Shown here in pieces: positions 7,901 to 15,521 of a stretch of 64,000 nucleotides of DNA (positions are counted from its first letter, which is position 1; every line of letters starts with the position of its first letter). The stretch is from Actinomadura rifamycini DSM 43936 (GTDB taxonomy: Bacteria; Actinomycetota; Actinomycetes; Streptosporangiales; Streptosporangiaceae): NCBI RefSeq assembly GCF_000425065.1, contig NZ_AULB01000015.1, positions 124,001-188,000 on the forward strand, given 5' to 3'. Below the pieces are notes generated by a model. That model made no database searches. It was given only the letters and a program-made list of their open reading frames with translations, and was not told the DNA's origin. Made by a program: the position numbers and the translations under genes.

Positions 7901-8456
7901 TGCTCTCCTTCGCGGGCCGCCGGTCGGCGGCCGTCTTCGGGGTGTGGGAGACGTCGGCGTCGGTGAACTCGCGCGTCCAGCACGCGAACTCCAGGAGGAT
8001 GCCGTCCGGGTCCTGGAAGTAGAACGAGCGGACGAACACCCCCTCCTGCATCTTCGGGGCGACGCCGAACTCGCTGTCGTCGTGGTTGAGGACCGGGCTG
8101 ACCTTGACGCCCTTCTCCTTCAGCCGCGTCCGGTACTCGTCGAACCTCTCGACCGGCACGTGGAACGCGACGTGGTTCATCGACCCGACGGCGCTGAGCA
8201 GCTCGCCCTGCTCCGGACGGGTCTTCGGCGCGGAGATCCCGGGGACGGCGTCGGGCGCGTCCGGGAACCAGAAGAACGCGACGCAGTCGCCGCCTCCGCA
8301 GTCGAAGAAGAAGTGCTGGCCCATGCCGCCCGGCAGGTCCAGCGTCTTGATCAGCGGCATGCCGAGCACGCCGGAGTAGAAGTCGATGGTGCGCTGCATG
8401 TCCGAGCACACCAGCGCCAGATGGTTGATTCCGCCCAGCTCGAACTCGCGGTTCAT
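7884..8456 (-). CDS. VOC/glyoxalase family metalloprotein
   Basis: 190 residues with two vicinal-oxygen-chelate repeats: first NHLALVCSDMQRTIDFYSGV, second NHVAFHVPVERFDEYR, with ligand candidates His in NHLAL and NHVAF and Glu in LLEFACW. The family includes extradiol dioxygenases, glyoxalases and epimerases. ATG 8456 overlaps the ligase TGA (ATGA), showing tight coupling. In this operon it could act on an oxidised acyl or aromatic intermediate, but the reaction is not predictable from sequence alone. Confidence 0.88.
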   Translation of the reverse strand: MNREFELGGINHLALVCSDMQRTIDFYSGVLGMPLIKTLDLPGGMGQHFFFDCGGGDCVAFFWFPDAPDAVPGISAPKTRPEQGELLSAVGSMNHVAFHVPVERFDEYRTRLKEKGVKVSPVLNHDDSEFGVAPKMQEGVFVRSFYFQDPDGILLEFACWTREFTDADVSHTPKTAADRRPAKESNAAPA

Positions 8457-10012
8457 GACACCTCCTGCACTGTGGGAGCCGCGGGGGCCGCGGCGCCGCC
8501 GTCGTGGCGGGCGCGCAGGTCCCGCTTGAGGACCTTGCCCGCGACGTTGCGCGGAAGTTCGGGCACGAACTCGACCTTCCGCGGGACCTTGTAGCCGCCG
8601 AGGTGCTCGCGGACGAACGCGATGACGTCCTCGGCGGCGAGCGCCCGTCCGGGGCGGGTGACGACGGCGGCGGCGACGGCCTCGCCCCAGCGTGCGTCCG
8701 GGACGCCGAACACGGCCGCGTCGGCGATCGCGGGGTGCCGGTACAGCACCTCCTCGACCTCGCGGGACGCGACGTTCTCCCCGCCCGTGACGATCATGTC
8801 CTTGATCCGGTCGACGATGGAGACCATGCCGTCGGCGTCGCGGCGGACGACGTCGCCGGTGCGGAACCAGCCGTCCCGGAACGACGCGGCCGTCAGCTCC
8901 GGCTCCCGCCAGTACCCGGCCATGACCTGGTCGCAGCGGACGACCATCTCGCCGGGCTCGCCGTCCGGCACGTCCGCGAACGCGTCGTCGACGATGCGGA
9001 CGTCGGCGGTGTCCATCACGCGCCCGGCGGCGGCGAGCAGGCGCGTCTCGCCGGCGGCGGCCCGGCGGTGCTCGGCCGTCCCGAAGTACAGGATGTTGCC
9101 GCCGGTCTCGCTCATCCCGAACCCCTGGTAGAAGTCGCAGCCCAGGACGTCCATGCCGCGCCGCAGCACCTCGGCCGGGATCGCGGACGCGCCGTACCCG
9201 ATCGCCTGGAGCGTGCCGAGGTCGTGCTCCTCGATGCCGGGATGGCCCAGCAGGAACGCGATCATCGTGGGGGCGAGGCCCGTCTGCGTGACCTTCCACT
9301 CGGCGACCAGCCGCAGGAACGTCTCGTTGTCGTAGGAGCGGAGGATCCCCACCGTGCAGGCCCGCAGGTGGTTGACCAGGACCGCGTAGCCGCCGACGTG
9401 GCACAGCGGGAAGCAGAACAGGAACACCGACCCGTCCGGGATCTCCCAGGCCGCCGCCGAGCCCGCGACGCCCGCGACCAGGTTCCGGTGGGTGAGCATC
9501 ACGCCCTTGGGACGTCCGGTGGTGCCGCTCGTGTAGACGAGCCAGCCCACGGAGTCCTCGTCGGGCCGCGGCGGTTCGGTGGCGGGCGCGTCCGCGACCA
9601 GGTCGGCGTACGAGCGGTCGCCGCCGCCGTCGAGGCCGACGACGAGCCGCACGCTCGGCATCGCGTCCCGCAGCCCGGCCATCGCGTCCAGGTACTCGCC
9701 GCTCACCACCAGGACCGACGCCTCCGCGTGGGCGACCAGCGACGCGATCTCCGCCGGGTGCAGCCGGTGGTTCAGGAACGTCAGCGCCATGCCGGCCGCC
9801 GGGACGGCGTAGTACAGCTCGACGTACTCGGGGCGGTTCCCGGACAGGACCGCGACGCGGTCGCCCGGCTCGGCGACGGCCCGCAGCGCGTTCGCGGCCC
9901 GCCGGACGCGGTCGCGCAGTCCGGCGAACGTGAGCGTCTCGTCCTCGAAGCGGAGCGCGAGCCGGTCGGGGCGCTTGCGCGCGGCGTACTCGACGATGTC
10001 GCTGATCAGCAT
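8453..10012 (-). CDS. AMP-dependent acyl-CoA synthetase/ligase
   Basis: 519 residues, class I adenylate-forming enzyme. A3 motif YTSGTTGRPKGVMLTH, A5-like GFGMSETGG, A8 region GWFRTGDVVRRDADG and C-terminal catalytic Lys in NVAGKVLKRDLR. It activates a carboxylic acid to acyl-AMP and then acyl-CoA, the entry step of the operon that follows (VOC, CMD, acyl-CoA dehydrogenase, lactonase-like). The ATG at 10012 has only a weak GGGAAG site three bases away, but a ten-codon ORF (10006-10038) with a strong GGGAGG site overlaps it, suggesting coupled translation. Control is probably by the divergent TetR through the dyad at 10057-10075. Confidence 0.92.
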   Translation of the reverse strand: MLISDIVEYAARKRPDRLALRFEDETLTFAGLRDRVRRAANALRAVAEPGDRVAVLSGNRPEYVELYYAVPAAGMALTFLNHRLHPAEIASLVAHAEASVLVVSGEYLDAMAGLRDAMPSVRLVVGLDGGGDRSYADLVADAPATEPPRPDEDSVGWLVYTSGTTGRPKGVMLTHRNLVAGVAGSAAAWEIPDGSVFLFCFPLCHVGGYAVLVNHLRACTVGILRSYDNETFLRLVAEWKVTQTGLAPTMIAFLLGHPGIEEHDLGTLQAIGYGASAIPAEVLRRGMDVLGCDFYQGFGMSETGGNILYFGTAEHRRAAAGETRLLAAAGRVMDTADVRIVDDAFADVPDGEPGEMVVRCDQVMAGYWREPELTAASFRDGWFRTGDVVRRDADGMVSIVDRIKDMIVTGGENVASREVEEVLYRHPAIADAAVFGVPDARWGEAVAAAVVTRPGRALAAEDVIAFVREHLGGYKVPRKVEFVPELPRNVAGKVLKRDLRARHDGGAAAPAAPTVQEVS

Positions 10013-10038
10013 GGGCTTCCCGGCGCGGCAGCGGCCAT
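10006..10038 (-). CDS. Ten-codon upstream ORF overlapping the ligase start
   Basis: ATG 10038 follows a strong GGGAGG site by five bases and encodes MAAAAPGSPC before a TGA at 10008-10006, two bases beyond the ligase ATG. The ligase ATG itself has a poor ribosome site, so ribosomes ending here could reinitiate. It is most likely a translational coupling leader; a functional peptide is not implied. Confidence 0.35.
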   Translation of the reverse strand: MAAAAPGSPC

Positions 10039-10056
10039 GGCGGCCTCCCAAAAACT

Positions 10057-10075
10057 TGACTTGACAGTCATGTCA
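10057..10075. promoter_or_regulatory. 19-bp operator dyad TGACnTGACnGTCAnGTCA
   Basis: Two TGAC half-sites and two GTCA half-sites in mirror order, 16 of 19 positions symmetric. It lies between the acyl-CoA ligase operon (-) and the TetR gene (+), and contains TTGACA (10061-10066), a good -35 for the TetR direction. The obvious binder is the TetR encoded at 10151. Confidence 0.7.
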
Positions 10076-10150
10076 TCTTCGTTCGATGCTCGGATCCTGA
10101 ACCTGAGAGCATGCGGATGTCAAGAGTCCGGGCGAACGGGAAGAAGGACC

Positions 10151-10786
10151 ATGGCGAGCGAGACGCAGGCGCGGGGCGAGAGCGCGACCGGCGCGGCCGG
10201 GCCGCTGACCGAGCGCGGCGTCCGCACCCGCGAACGCCTCCTCACCGCCGCCCGCGAGGTCTTCGAGGAGCGCGGCTTCCTCGACACCCGGGTCGCGCAC
10301 ATCACCCGGCACGCCAAGGTCGCGTACGGCTCCTTCTACACGTACTTCCCGTCCAAGGAGGCCGTGTTCCTGGAGGTCGCCGACCGGCTCTTCGCCGACA
10401 TGACGCAGCACGACCTCGTCCCGCTGGAGGGCCCGTCGCCCGCCGCGCGCGTCCGCCGCGCCAACCGCGCCTACTACGAGGCGTACCAGCGCAACGCCAA
10501 GATGATGGCCATCATCGAGCAGGTCTCCACGTTCAACGTCGAGTTCCAGGAGATGCGCCGCAAGCACCGCGCCAGCGCCGTCGCCCGCTCCGCCAAGGCC
10601 ATCCGCCGCTGGCAGGCCGCCGGCATCGCTCCCTCCGACCTCGATCCCGAGATGGCGTCCCGCGCCCTCGCCGCCATGGTCGACCACTCCCTCTACCTGT
10701 GGCTCGTCCAGGGCGAAGGGCCCAACGACCGCCTCCTCGACACCCTCGACACCCTCTCCATCCGCGCCCTCGGCCTCGACCCCTAG
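10151..10786 (+). CDS. TetR-family regulator of the acyl-CoA operon
   Basis: 211 residues. N-terminal helix-turn-helix is typical: RERLLTAAREVFEERGFLDTRVAHITRHAKVAYGSFYTYFPSKEA (HTH core VAHITRHAKVAYGSFYTYF). The C-terminal ligand domain is of the kind found in regulators that sense acyl-CoA or lipid-like ligands. Start ATG 10151 has GAAGGA close upstream. It is divergent from the acyl-CoA ligase operon and leads its own set with the NTF2-like and phosphotransferase genes, so it probably represses both units from the dyad at 10057-10075 until an acyl-CoA accumulates. Confidence 0.9.
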   Translation: MASETQARGESATGAAGPLTERGVRTRERLLTAAREVFEERGFLDTRVAHITRHAKVAYGSFYTYFPSKEAVFLEVADRLFADMTQHDLVPLEGPSPAARVRRANRAYYEAYQRNAKMMAIIEQVSTFNVEFQEMRRKHRASAVARSAKAIRRWQAAGIAPSDLDPEMASRALAAMVDHSLYLWLVQGEGPNDRLLDTLDTLSIRALGLDP

Positions 10787-10795
10787 GAGCCCCCC

Positions 10796-11242
10796 TTGGA
10801 CCTCGCGGACCGCTTCCTCACCGCCATCACCTCGGGCGACACCGACGCGCTCCGGGCGATGTACGCCCCCGGCGCGACGATCTGGCACGCCGGCGCCGGC
10901 GTGCAGGCCGTGGACGACAACCTGCGCACGCTCCGCTGGCTGTCCCGCACCCTGCGGGACATGCGGTACGAGGACGTCCGCCGCGACCCCCTGCCCGACG
11001 GCTACGCCCAGCGGCACGTCCTGCGCGGCTCCCTCCCCGACGGGAGCCCCTTCGAACTGGACGCCTGCCTGTTCGTCACCGTCCGGGACGGCCGGATCGC
11101 CCGGCTGGAGGAGTACGCCGACAGCCGCGGCAGCGACCCCCTCCGCGAGCTGGCCGCCGCGCAGCGCGCCGCCCGCACGGACGCCAGCGCGGACGCCCGC
11201 ACGGACGCCCGCACGGACGCCCGCACGGACGCCCGCGCATGA
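10796..11242 (+). CDS. NTF2/SnoaL-like small protein with repeat tail
   Basis: 148 residues, TTG start after a TAGGAG ribosome site. The first ~115 residues form a cone-shaped alpha+beta domain: LADRFLTAITSGDTDALRAMYAPGATIWHAG ... LFVTVRDGRIARLEEYADS, as in ketosteroid-isomerase or SnoaL-like proteins. The C-terminal 25 residues are a DART-type repeat built from 12-bp DNA units and are probably disordered. The stop overlaps the next ATG (ATGA). It may isomerise or hydrate a ring intermediate of the adjoining catabolic operon; substrate unknown. Confidence 0.8.
   Translation: MDLADRFLTAITSGDTDALRAMYAPGATIWHAGAGVQAVDDNLRTLRWLSRTLRDMRYEDVRRDPLPDGYAQRHVLRGSLPDGSPFELDACLFVTVRDGRIARLEEYADSRGSDPLRELAAAQRAARTDASADARTDARTDARTDARA
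11171..11238 (+). repeat. 12-bp tandem repeat (about 5.5 copies)
   Basis: Units of gcccgcacggac (one diverged copy at 11183-11194) encode an Ala-Arg-Thr-Asp tail on the NTF2-like protein. In-frame length variation between strains would be tolerated. Confidence 0.9.
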
Positions 11243-12558
11243 GCGGCCCCGGCGACGCGCTCGCCGCCCGCCTCGGCGCCGGCGTCGCGGACCTGCACCG
11301 GCTGTCCGGCGGCGCCAGCCGCGAGACCTGGTCGTTCACCGCCGGCGGCCGCGCCCTCGTGCTGCGCCGCGACCCGCCCGCCGCCCCCGACCCGGCGGCG
11401 ATGGCGCGCGAGGCCGCGCTGCTGTCGTCCGCCGCCGACGCCGGCGTCCCCGTCCCGACCCTCGTCGACCACGGCCCCGACCTCGACGGCGTCCCGTTCA
11501 TGATCATGGAGCGGCTGGCGGGCGAGACGATCCCCCGGCGGCTGCTGCGCACCCCGCGCCCCGGGCTCGCCCGCGAGCTCGGCGCGATCCTCGCCCGCCT
11601 GCACACGATGGCGCCCGTCGACGGCCTGCCCGACGCCGACCCCCTCGACGCGCTCGCCGAGTACTACGACGCGTTCGACGAGCCGCGGCCCGCCGTCGAG
11701 CTCGCGTTCCGCTGGCTGCGCGAGCACCGGCCCGCCCCGACCGGCCGCACCGTGGTGCACGGCGACTTCCGCAACGGCAACCTGATGATCGACGGCCCGG
11801 CCGTCACGGGCGTCCTCGACTGGGAGCTGGCGCACCTCGGCGACCCCGCCGAGGACCTCGGGTGGCTGTGCGTGAAGGCGTGGCGGTTCGGGTCCCCGCA
11901 CCCCGTCGGCGGCTTCGGCCCCCGCGCCGACCTCCTCGCCGGCTACGCCGACGCCGGCGGCGCCCCGCCCGACCCGGCCGTCCTGCACTGGTGGGAGGTC
12001 TACGGCACCCTCCGCTGGACGATCCTGTGCCGCCACCAGGCCGAGCGCCACCTCAGCGGCGCCGACCCGTCGATCGAGTACGCCGTCCTCGGCCGCAAGG
12101 TCTGCGAGCAGGAGCACGACCTGCTCCTCGCCCTCGGCCGCACCGAGCCCGTCACCGTCGCCGACCCGCTCGACACCGCGGACGGCGCGGCGGGCGGCAC
12201 GGCGGGCGGCGCGGCGTCGCCGCCGCACGACCGGCCGTCCGGACCGGCCCTGCTCGAAGCCGTCGAGCGGTTCGTCCTCGAGACCGACCACGCCGACGAC
12301 CGGCTCCGCTTCCACGCGCGCGTCGCCGCGTCCGCCCTCCGCATCGCGCGCCGCGAACTCCTCCTCGGCGACGCCCACCGGACGGCCCACGCCGCGCGGC
12401 TCGCGTCCCTCGGGTGCGCCGACGACGCCGAGCTGGCCCGCGGCGTCCGCGACGGCCGCTTCGACGACCGGGCGGACGAGGTCGTCGCGGCCGTCCGCGC
12501 GTCCGTCGTCGACAAGCTCACCGTCGCGAACCCCCGCCACCTCGCGACCCCGCCCTGA
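11239..12558 (+). CDS. APH-type phosphotransferase fused to a DUF6285-like domain
   Basis: 439 residues. Residues 1-320 are a choline/aminoglycoside-kinase-like fold: LSGGASRETWSF near the N-terminus, Brenner motif VVHGDFRNGNLMI and the metal loop VLDWELAHLGDP. A Gly/Thr/Ala linker leads to a C-terminal helical domain (LLEAVERFVLETD ... HARVAASALRIARRELLLG) like DUF6285. Proteins of this layout lie next to acyl-CoA dehydrogenases in actinobacteria, resembling the kinase half of ACAD10/11, which phosphorylates 4-hydroxyacyl-CoAs before dehydrogenation. That role fits this locus, which also has an acyl-CoA dehydrogenase and ligase. It is translationally coupled to the NTF2-like gene. Confidence 0.88.
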   Translation: MSGPGDALAARLGAGVADLHRLSGGASRETWSFTAGGRALVLRRDPPAAPDPAAMAREAALLSSAADAGVPVPTLVDHGPDLDGVPFMIMERLAGETIPRRLLRTPRPGLARELGAILARLHTMAPVDGLPDADPLDALAEYYDAFDEPRPAVELAFRWLREHRPAPTGRTVVHGDFRNGNLMIDGPAVTGVLDWELAHLGDPAEDLGWLCVKAWRFGSPHPVGGFGPRADLLAGYADAGGAPPDPAVLHWWEVYGTLRWTILCRHQAERHLSGADPSIEYAVLGRKVCEQEHDLLLALGRTEPVTVADPLDTADGAAGGTAGGAASPPHDRPSGPALLEAVERFVLETDHADDRLRFHARVAASALRIARRELLLGDAHRTAHAARLASLGCADDAELARGVRDGRFDDRADEVVAAVRASVVDKLTVANPRHLATPP

Positions 12559-12597
12559 CCGGGCGGTCCGGGCCCGCCGACCGGGGCCGCCGGGGGC

Positions 12598-13275
12598 TCA
12601 GCCGCCCGCGGCGGCCCCGTCGCCGTCCGCGGCGGGGACCCAGCCGCGGCGGGCGCCCTCGTCGATGAGCGTCCGGGCGTAGGCCCACAAATCGGCGGAG
12701 GCGTCGCCGATGACGGCCTTGCGGCGGCGCACGTCGGCGTCGGTGACGCCCGGGGTGCGCCAGGTCCCGCCCCGGTTGTTGTAGTTCAGCAGCAGGGGCT
12801 GGAGCCGGTCCATCGCCTTCGCGAACCGCGCCTCCGGGGTCCGCCGCTCCTCGAACTCGTCCCACAGGGCGCGGAACTCGACCGCCTGGTCGTCCGGCAG
12901 CAGGGCGAACAGCCGGTCGGCCGCCTCCCGCTCGCGGCGCTCCTGCGTCGCCGCGCCCTCCGCGTCGTACAGGAACGTGTCCCCCGCGTAGATCTCCACG
13001 AGGTCGTGCAGCAGGACGAGCTTCAGCGTGCGGCCCACGTCGACCGGCTCGTCGGCGTGCTCGGCGAGGACCGCCACCATCAGCGCCAGGTGCCACGAGT
13101 GCTCGGCGTCGTTCTCCCTGCGGTCGTCCGCGACGAGGACGCTGCGGCGCAGCACGGTCTTGAGCCGGTCCACCTCGACGATGAACGCGACCTGGGCGGC
13201 GAGCCGGGACGGGACGTCCGGCGGCTGCGGCACGCGGTCGATCAGGCGGTCGATCAGGCGGTCTTCGGCGGTCAT
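12598..13275 (-). CDS. HD-domain phosphohydrolase (YfbR/HDDC2-like)
   Basis: 225 residues with the HD metal motif split as AEHSWHLALMV (His) and LVLLHDLVEIYAGDT (His-Asp), which matches the HD_3 group of 5'-deoxynucleotidases. Such enzymes remove phosphate from deoxyribonucleoside monophosphates. A short direct repeat at the N-terminus encodes LIDRLIDR. ATG 13275 has a good GGAGGG site. It is convergent with the phosphotransferase gene and stands alone. Confidence 0.82.
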   Translation of the reverse strand: MTAEDRLIDRLIDRVPQPPDVPSRLAAQVAFIVEVDRLKTVLRRSVLVADDRRENDAEHSWHLALMVAVLAEHADEPVDVGRTLKLVLLHDLVEIYAGDTFLYDAEGAATQERREREAADRLFALLPDDQAVEFRALWDEFEERRTPEARFAKAMDRLQPLLLNYNNRGGTWRTPGVTDADVRRRKAVIGDASADLWAYARTLIDEGARRGWVPAADGDGAAAGG

Positions 13276-13367
13276 CGCACCCTCCGGAGGTCGTCGGCAG
13301 AGCGACCGTACCCGCCCGCCCCGACGCGTGCGGCGCCCACCGGCGTGTCCCGCACGGCAACTCGCTA

Positions 13368-13397
13368 TGGACATTAGTGTGTGCCGCACACTATGGT
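13368..13397 (+). promoter_or_regulatory. padR-type promoter with operator between -35 and -10
   Basis: TGGACA (13368-13373), 18-base spacer and TATGGT (13392-13397) precede GTG 13405 by seven bases, so the mRNA is probably leaderless. The spacer holds a dyad AGTGTG-TGCCG-CACACT (13376-13392), perfect over six-base arms. A dimer bound there would block RNA polymerase; PadR autoregulation is the simplest reading. Confidence 0.75.
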
Positions 13398-13404
13398 GTG
13401 ACAC

Positions 13405-13743
13405 GTGACCGCAGACGAGTTGATCCTCACCCAGGCCCAGGAGCTCCGCCGCGGCACGGTCGTCCTGGCCTGCCTGGCGCTGCTCGAGGACGCGCAGTAC
13501 GGCTACGCGCTCTTGGAGACGCTCAATGAGGCCGGGGTCACGGTCGACGGCAACACCCTCTACCCCCTGCTGCGCCGGCTGGAGAAGCAAGGACTGCTCA
13601 CCAGCGAGTGGAACACCGACGAATCCCGGCCGCGCAAGTTCTACCGGGTGAGCCCCCAGGGCGCGCTCGTACGCGAAGGACTGATGCACGAATGGCAAAG
13701 CCTGGTGACCTCGATGTCGCGACTGACGAAGGAGATCCGGTGA
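13405..13743 (+). CDS. PadR-family transcriptional regulator
   Basis: 112 residues. Winged helix with the PadR signature: LRRGTVVLACLALLEDAQYGYALLETL, TLYPLLRRLEKQGLL and the wing RPRKFYRVSPQG, followed by one dimerisation helix. GTG 13405 lies seven bases after the -10, so no ribosome site is expected. The stop overlaps the GTG of the next gene, a membrane protein with a permease-prefix-type domain; this pair is a common PadR arrangement where the regulator controls its own partner. Confidence 0.92.
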   Translation: MTADELILTQAQELRRGTVVLACLALLEDAQYGYALLETLNEAGVTVDGNTLYPLLRRLEKQGLLTSEWNTDESRPRKFYRVSPQGALVREGLMHEWQSLVTSMSRLTKEIR

Positions 13744-14666
13744 GCGCGCTGACCGACGGCTACGTGCAGGAGGTCGTCCGCCGGGTCCCCGCCGACCAGC
13801 GCGACGACATCGCCGGCGAGCTCCGCGCCACCATCGCGGACGCCGTCGACGCGCGCGGCGAGTCCGACCGGGCGGCCGCGGAGCGGGCCGTCCTCACCGA
13901 GATGGGCGACCCGATCCGGCTCGCCGCCCGGTACGCCGACCGCCCGCTCACCCTGATCGGGCCCGACCTGTACCCGACGTACGTCCGGGTGCTCACGGTG
14001 CTGCTGGGCGTGGCGCTGCCCGCCGTGACGATCGCCATGATGGTGCTGGACGTCCTCGACGGCGCGGGCGTCGGCGCGGCGATCGGCACCGGCGTCGGCA
14101 CGGTCGTCACCGTCGGCGCGCAGATGGTCGCGTGGCTCACCCTCGTGTTCGCCGCCGTCGAGCGGTTCGCGCCGCGGTCGCTGCCCCGCACGTGGACGCC
14201 CGACGACCTGACCGCGCCGCGCCGCCCGGACGACGGCGGCCGCGCGGCGATCGCGGTCGTGGTGTGGGACGCGCTGCTGCTCGGGCTGATCGTCTGGCAG
14301 CGGACCGCCGAGCCGTACCGCGCGGACGGCGAGCGCATGCAGGTGCTCGCTCCGGACCTGTGGTCCTTCTGGATGTGGCCGATCGTCGCCGGGCTCGTCG
14401 CCCTCATCGCGGTGAACCTGGTGCGGGTCGCGCGCCGCGGCTGGACCGTCCCGCTGGCGGGCTGGCACGCCGCCGCGCAGGCCCTGGTCACGCTGCCGCT
14501 CGCGTGGGTCGTGTACCGGCAGGACATCCTGAACCCCGAGTTCCTCGACGCCGTCAACGGCGACGACTGGACGACCCCCGGCTCCTTCTACACCGCCGCC
14601 ACGCTGGTCATCCTGGCGATCGGCGCGAGCGACACCTACGGGGCCTTCCGCAAGGCCCTCCGCTGA
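13740..14666 (+). CDS. Membrane protein with N-terminal HAAS/permease-prefix domain
   Basis: 308 residues. The N-terminal 65 residues (VVRRVPADQRDDIAGELRATIADAVDARG ... AAERAVLTEMGDP) form the small helical domain found in PadR-partner membrane proteins (HAAS-like). Six or so hydrophobic stretches follow. Start GTG 13740 overlaps the PadR stop. The likely job is to work with the PadR protein in envelope-stress or drug sensing, since family members regulate or are regulated by PadR. A strong terminator follows four bases after the stop. Confidence 0.8.
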   Translation: MSALTDGYVQEVVRRVPADQRDDIAGELRATIADAVDARGESDRAAAERAVLTEMGDPIRLAARYADRPLTLIGPDLYPTYVRVLTVLLGVALPAVTIAMMVLDVLDGAGVGAAIGTGVGTVVTVGAQMVAWLTLVFAAVERFAPRSLPRTWTPDDLTAPRRPDDGGRAAIAVVVWDALLLGLIVWQRTAEPYRADGERMQVLAPDLWSFWMWPIVAGLVALIAVNLVRVARRGWTVPLAGWHAAAQALVTLPLAWVVYRQDILNPEFLDAVNGDDWTTPGSFYTAATLVILAIGASDTYGAFRKALR

Positions 14667-14669
14667 ACC

Positions 14670-14704
14670 GCCGGGAGGCCCGCACACGGGCCTCCCGGCC
14701 TTTC
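14670..14704 (+). terminator. Intrinsic terminator of the PadR operon
   Basis: Perfect 13-bp stem (14670-14682 with 14687-14699), CACA loop, then CTTTC. Close to the stop codon at 14666. Confidence 0.93.
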
Positions 14705-14881
14705 GCGTCCCCGCGGGCGGGGACGCGTTTCGGGTGTGTTGCCCGGCGGTAACCGCGGTACGGCCCGTCAAAAGGATCCATTTCCCCGGAGTTAAGAGTT
14801 GATTTCGGCCCCGGTGAACAATTGCCGGGCGCTTGCGGAGGCGGCAGCCTGACGGCACCCGACCGCCTTCGAGGAGCACGC

Positions 14882-15331
14882 ATGGAACCGATCATGAGCA
14901 AGTCCGACGCCGCCGCACTCGTCACCGCCGCGAAGGTGCGGCGCGGCCTCACCTGGACGCGGATCGCCGAGGAGATCGGCGCCCCGGCCGTGTGGGCGAC
15001 CGCGGCGCTGCTCGGGCAGCACCCGATGCCCCGCGAGCAGGCCGAACGGGTGTGCGCGTTCCTCGAACTGGACGCGGCCGTCGCGGAGAGCCTGGCGCTC
15101 CAGCCCACCCGGGGCACCGATCCGGCCGTGATGAGCGACCCCACGATCTACCGCTTCGCCGAGGCGCTGTCCGTCTACGGGCCCGCCCTCAAAGAACTCA
15201 TCCACGACGAATTCGGCGACGGCATCATGAGCGCCATCAACTTCCGGGTCGACTTCGCCCGCCGCCCCGACCCGGACGGCGACCGCGTCGTCATCACCTT
15301 CGACGGCAAATTCCTCGACTACCGCTGGTGA
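14882..15331 (+). CDS. cynS: Cyanate hydratase (cyanase)
   Basis: 149 residues, normal cyanase length. The N-terminal helical part (TAAKVRRGLTWTRIAEEIGAPAVWATAALLGQHPM) is POU-like, and the catalytic half contains DPTIYRFAEALSVYGPALKELIHDEFGDGIMSAIN, which holds the Arg, Glu and Ser active-site residues (Arg in YRF, Glu in FAE, Ser in MSAIN). The enzyme converts cyanate and bicarbonate to carbamate, which decays to ammonia and CO2; it acts as a cytoplasmic decamer. ATG 14882 has GAGGAG five bases upstream. An FNT-family channel follows 190 bases downstream on the same strand and may supply or expel its substrate or product. Confidence 0.96.
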   Translation: MEPIMSKSDAAALVTAAKVRRGLTWTRIAEEIGAPAVWATAALLGQHPMPREQAERVCAFLELDAAVAESLALQPTRGTDPAVMSDPTIYRFAEALSVYGPALKELIHDEFGDGIMSAINFRVDFARRPDPDGDRVVITFDGKFLDYRW

Positions 15332-15347
15332 TCGGCCCCCGGGCCGA
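15332..15347 (+). terminator. Short hairpin after cynS
   Basis: TCGGCCC-CC-GGGCCGA directly after the cynS stop. Weak candidate: a two-base gap means the stem must open, and no T-run follows. Confidence 0.3.
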
Positions 15348-15521
15348 GCCGCCGGTGCTGATCTGACAGCGCCGCGCCGGGCGTGTGAGGCGAACGTAAC
15401 GCGCCCAACTCCGAGCCGTCATACGGCGGGCATCAACGCTGCCGAGACTCTCCTGGTCGGTCCGAATACCCCGGAATGGGTCGGTGCTCTTCCGGTCCGT
15501 CCACGGCAGAGGAGTGGCCTC

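Noticed and set aside
10036..10038. ATG with strong ribosome site as start of the acyl-CoA ligase
   Set aside because: It is out of frame with the ligase; it opens the ten-codon ORF instead.
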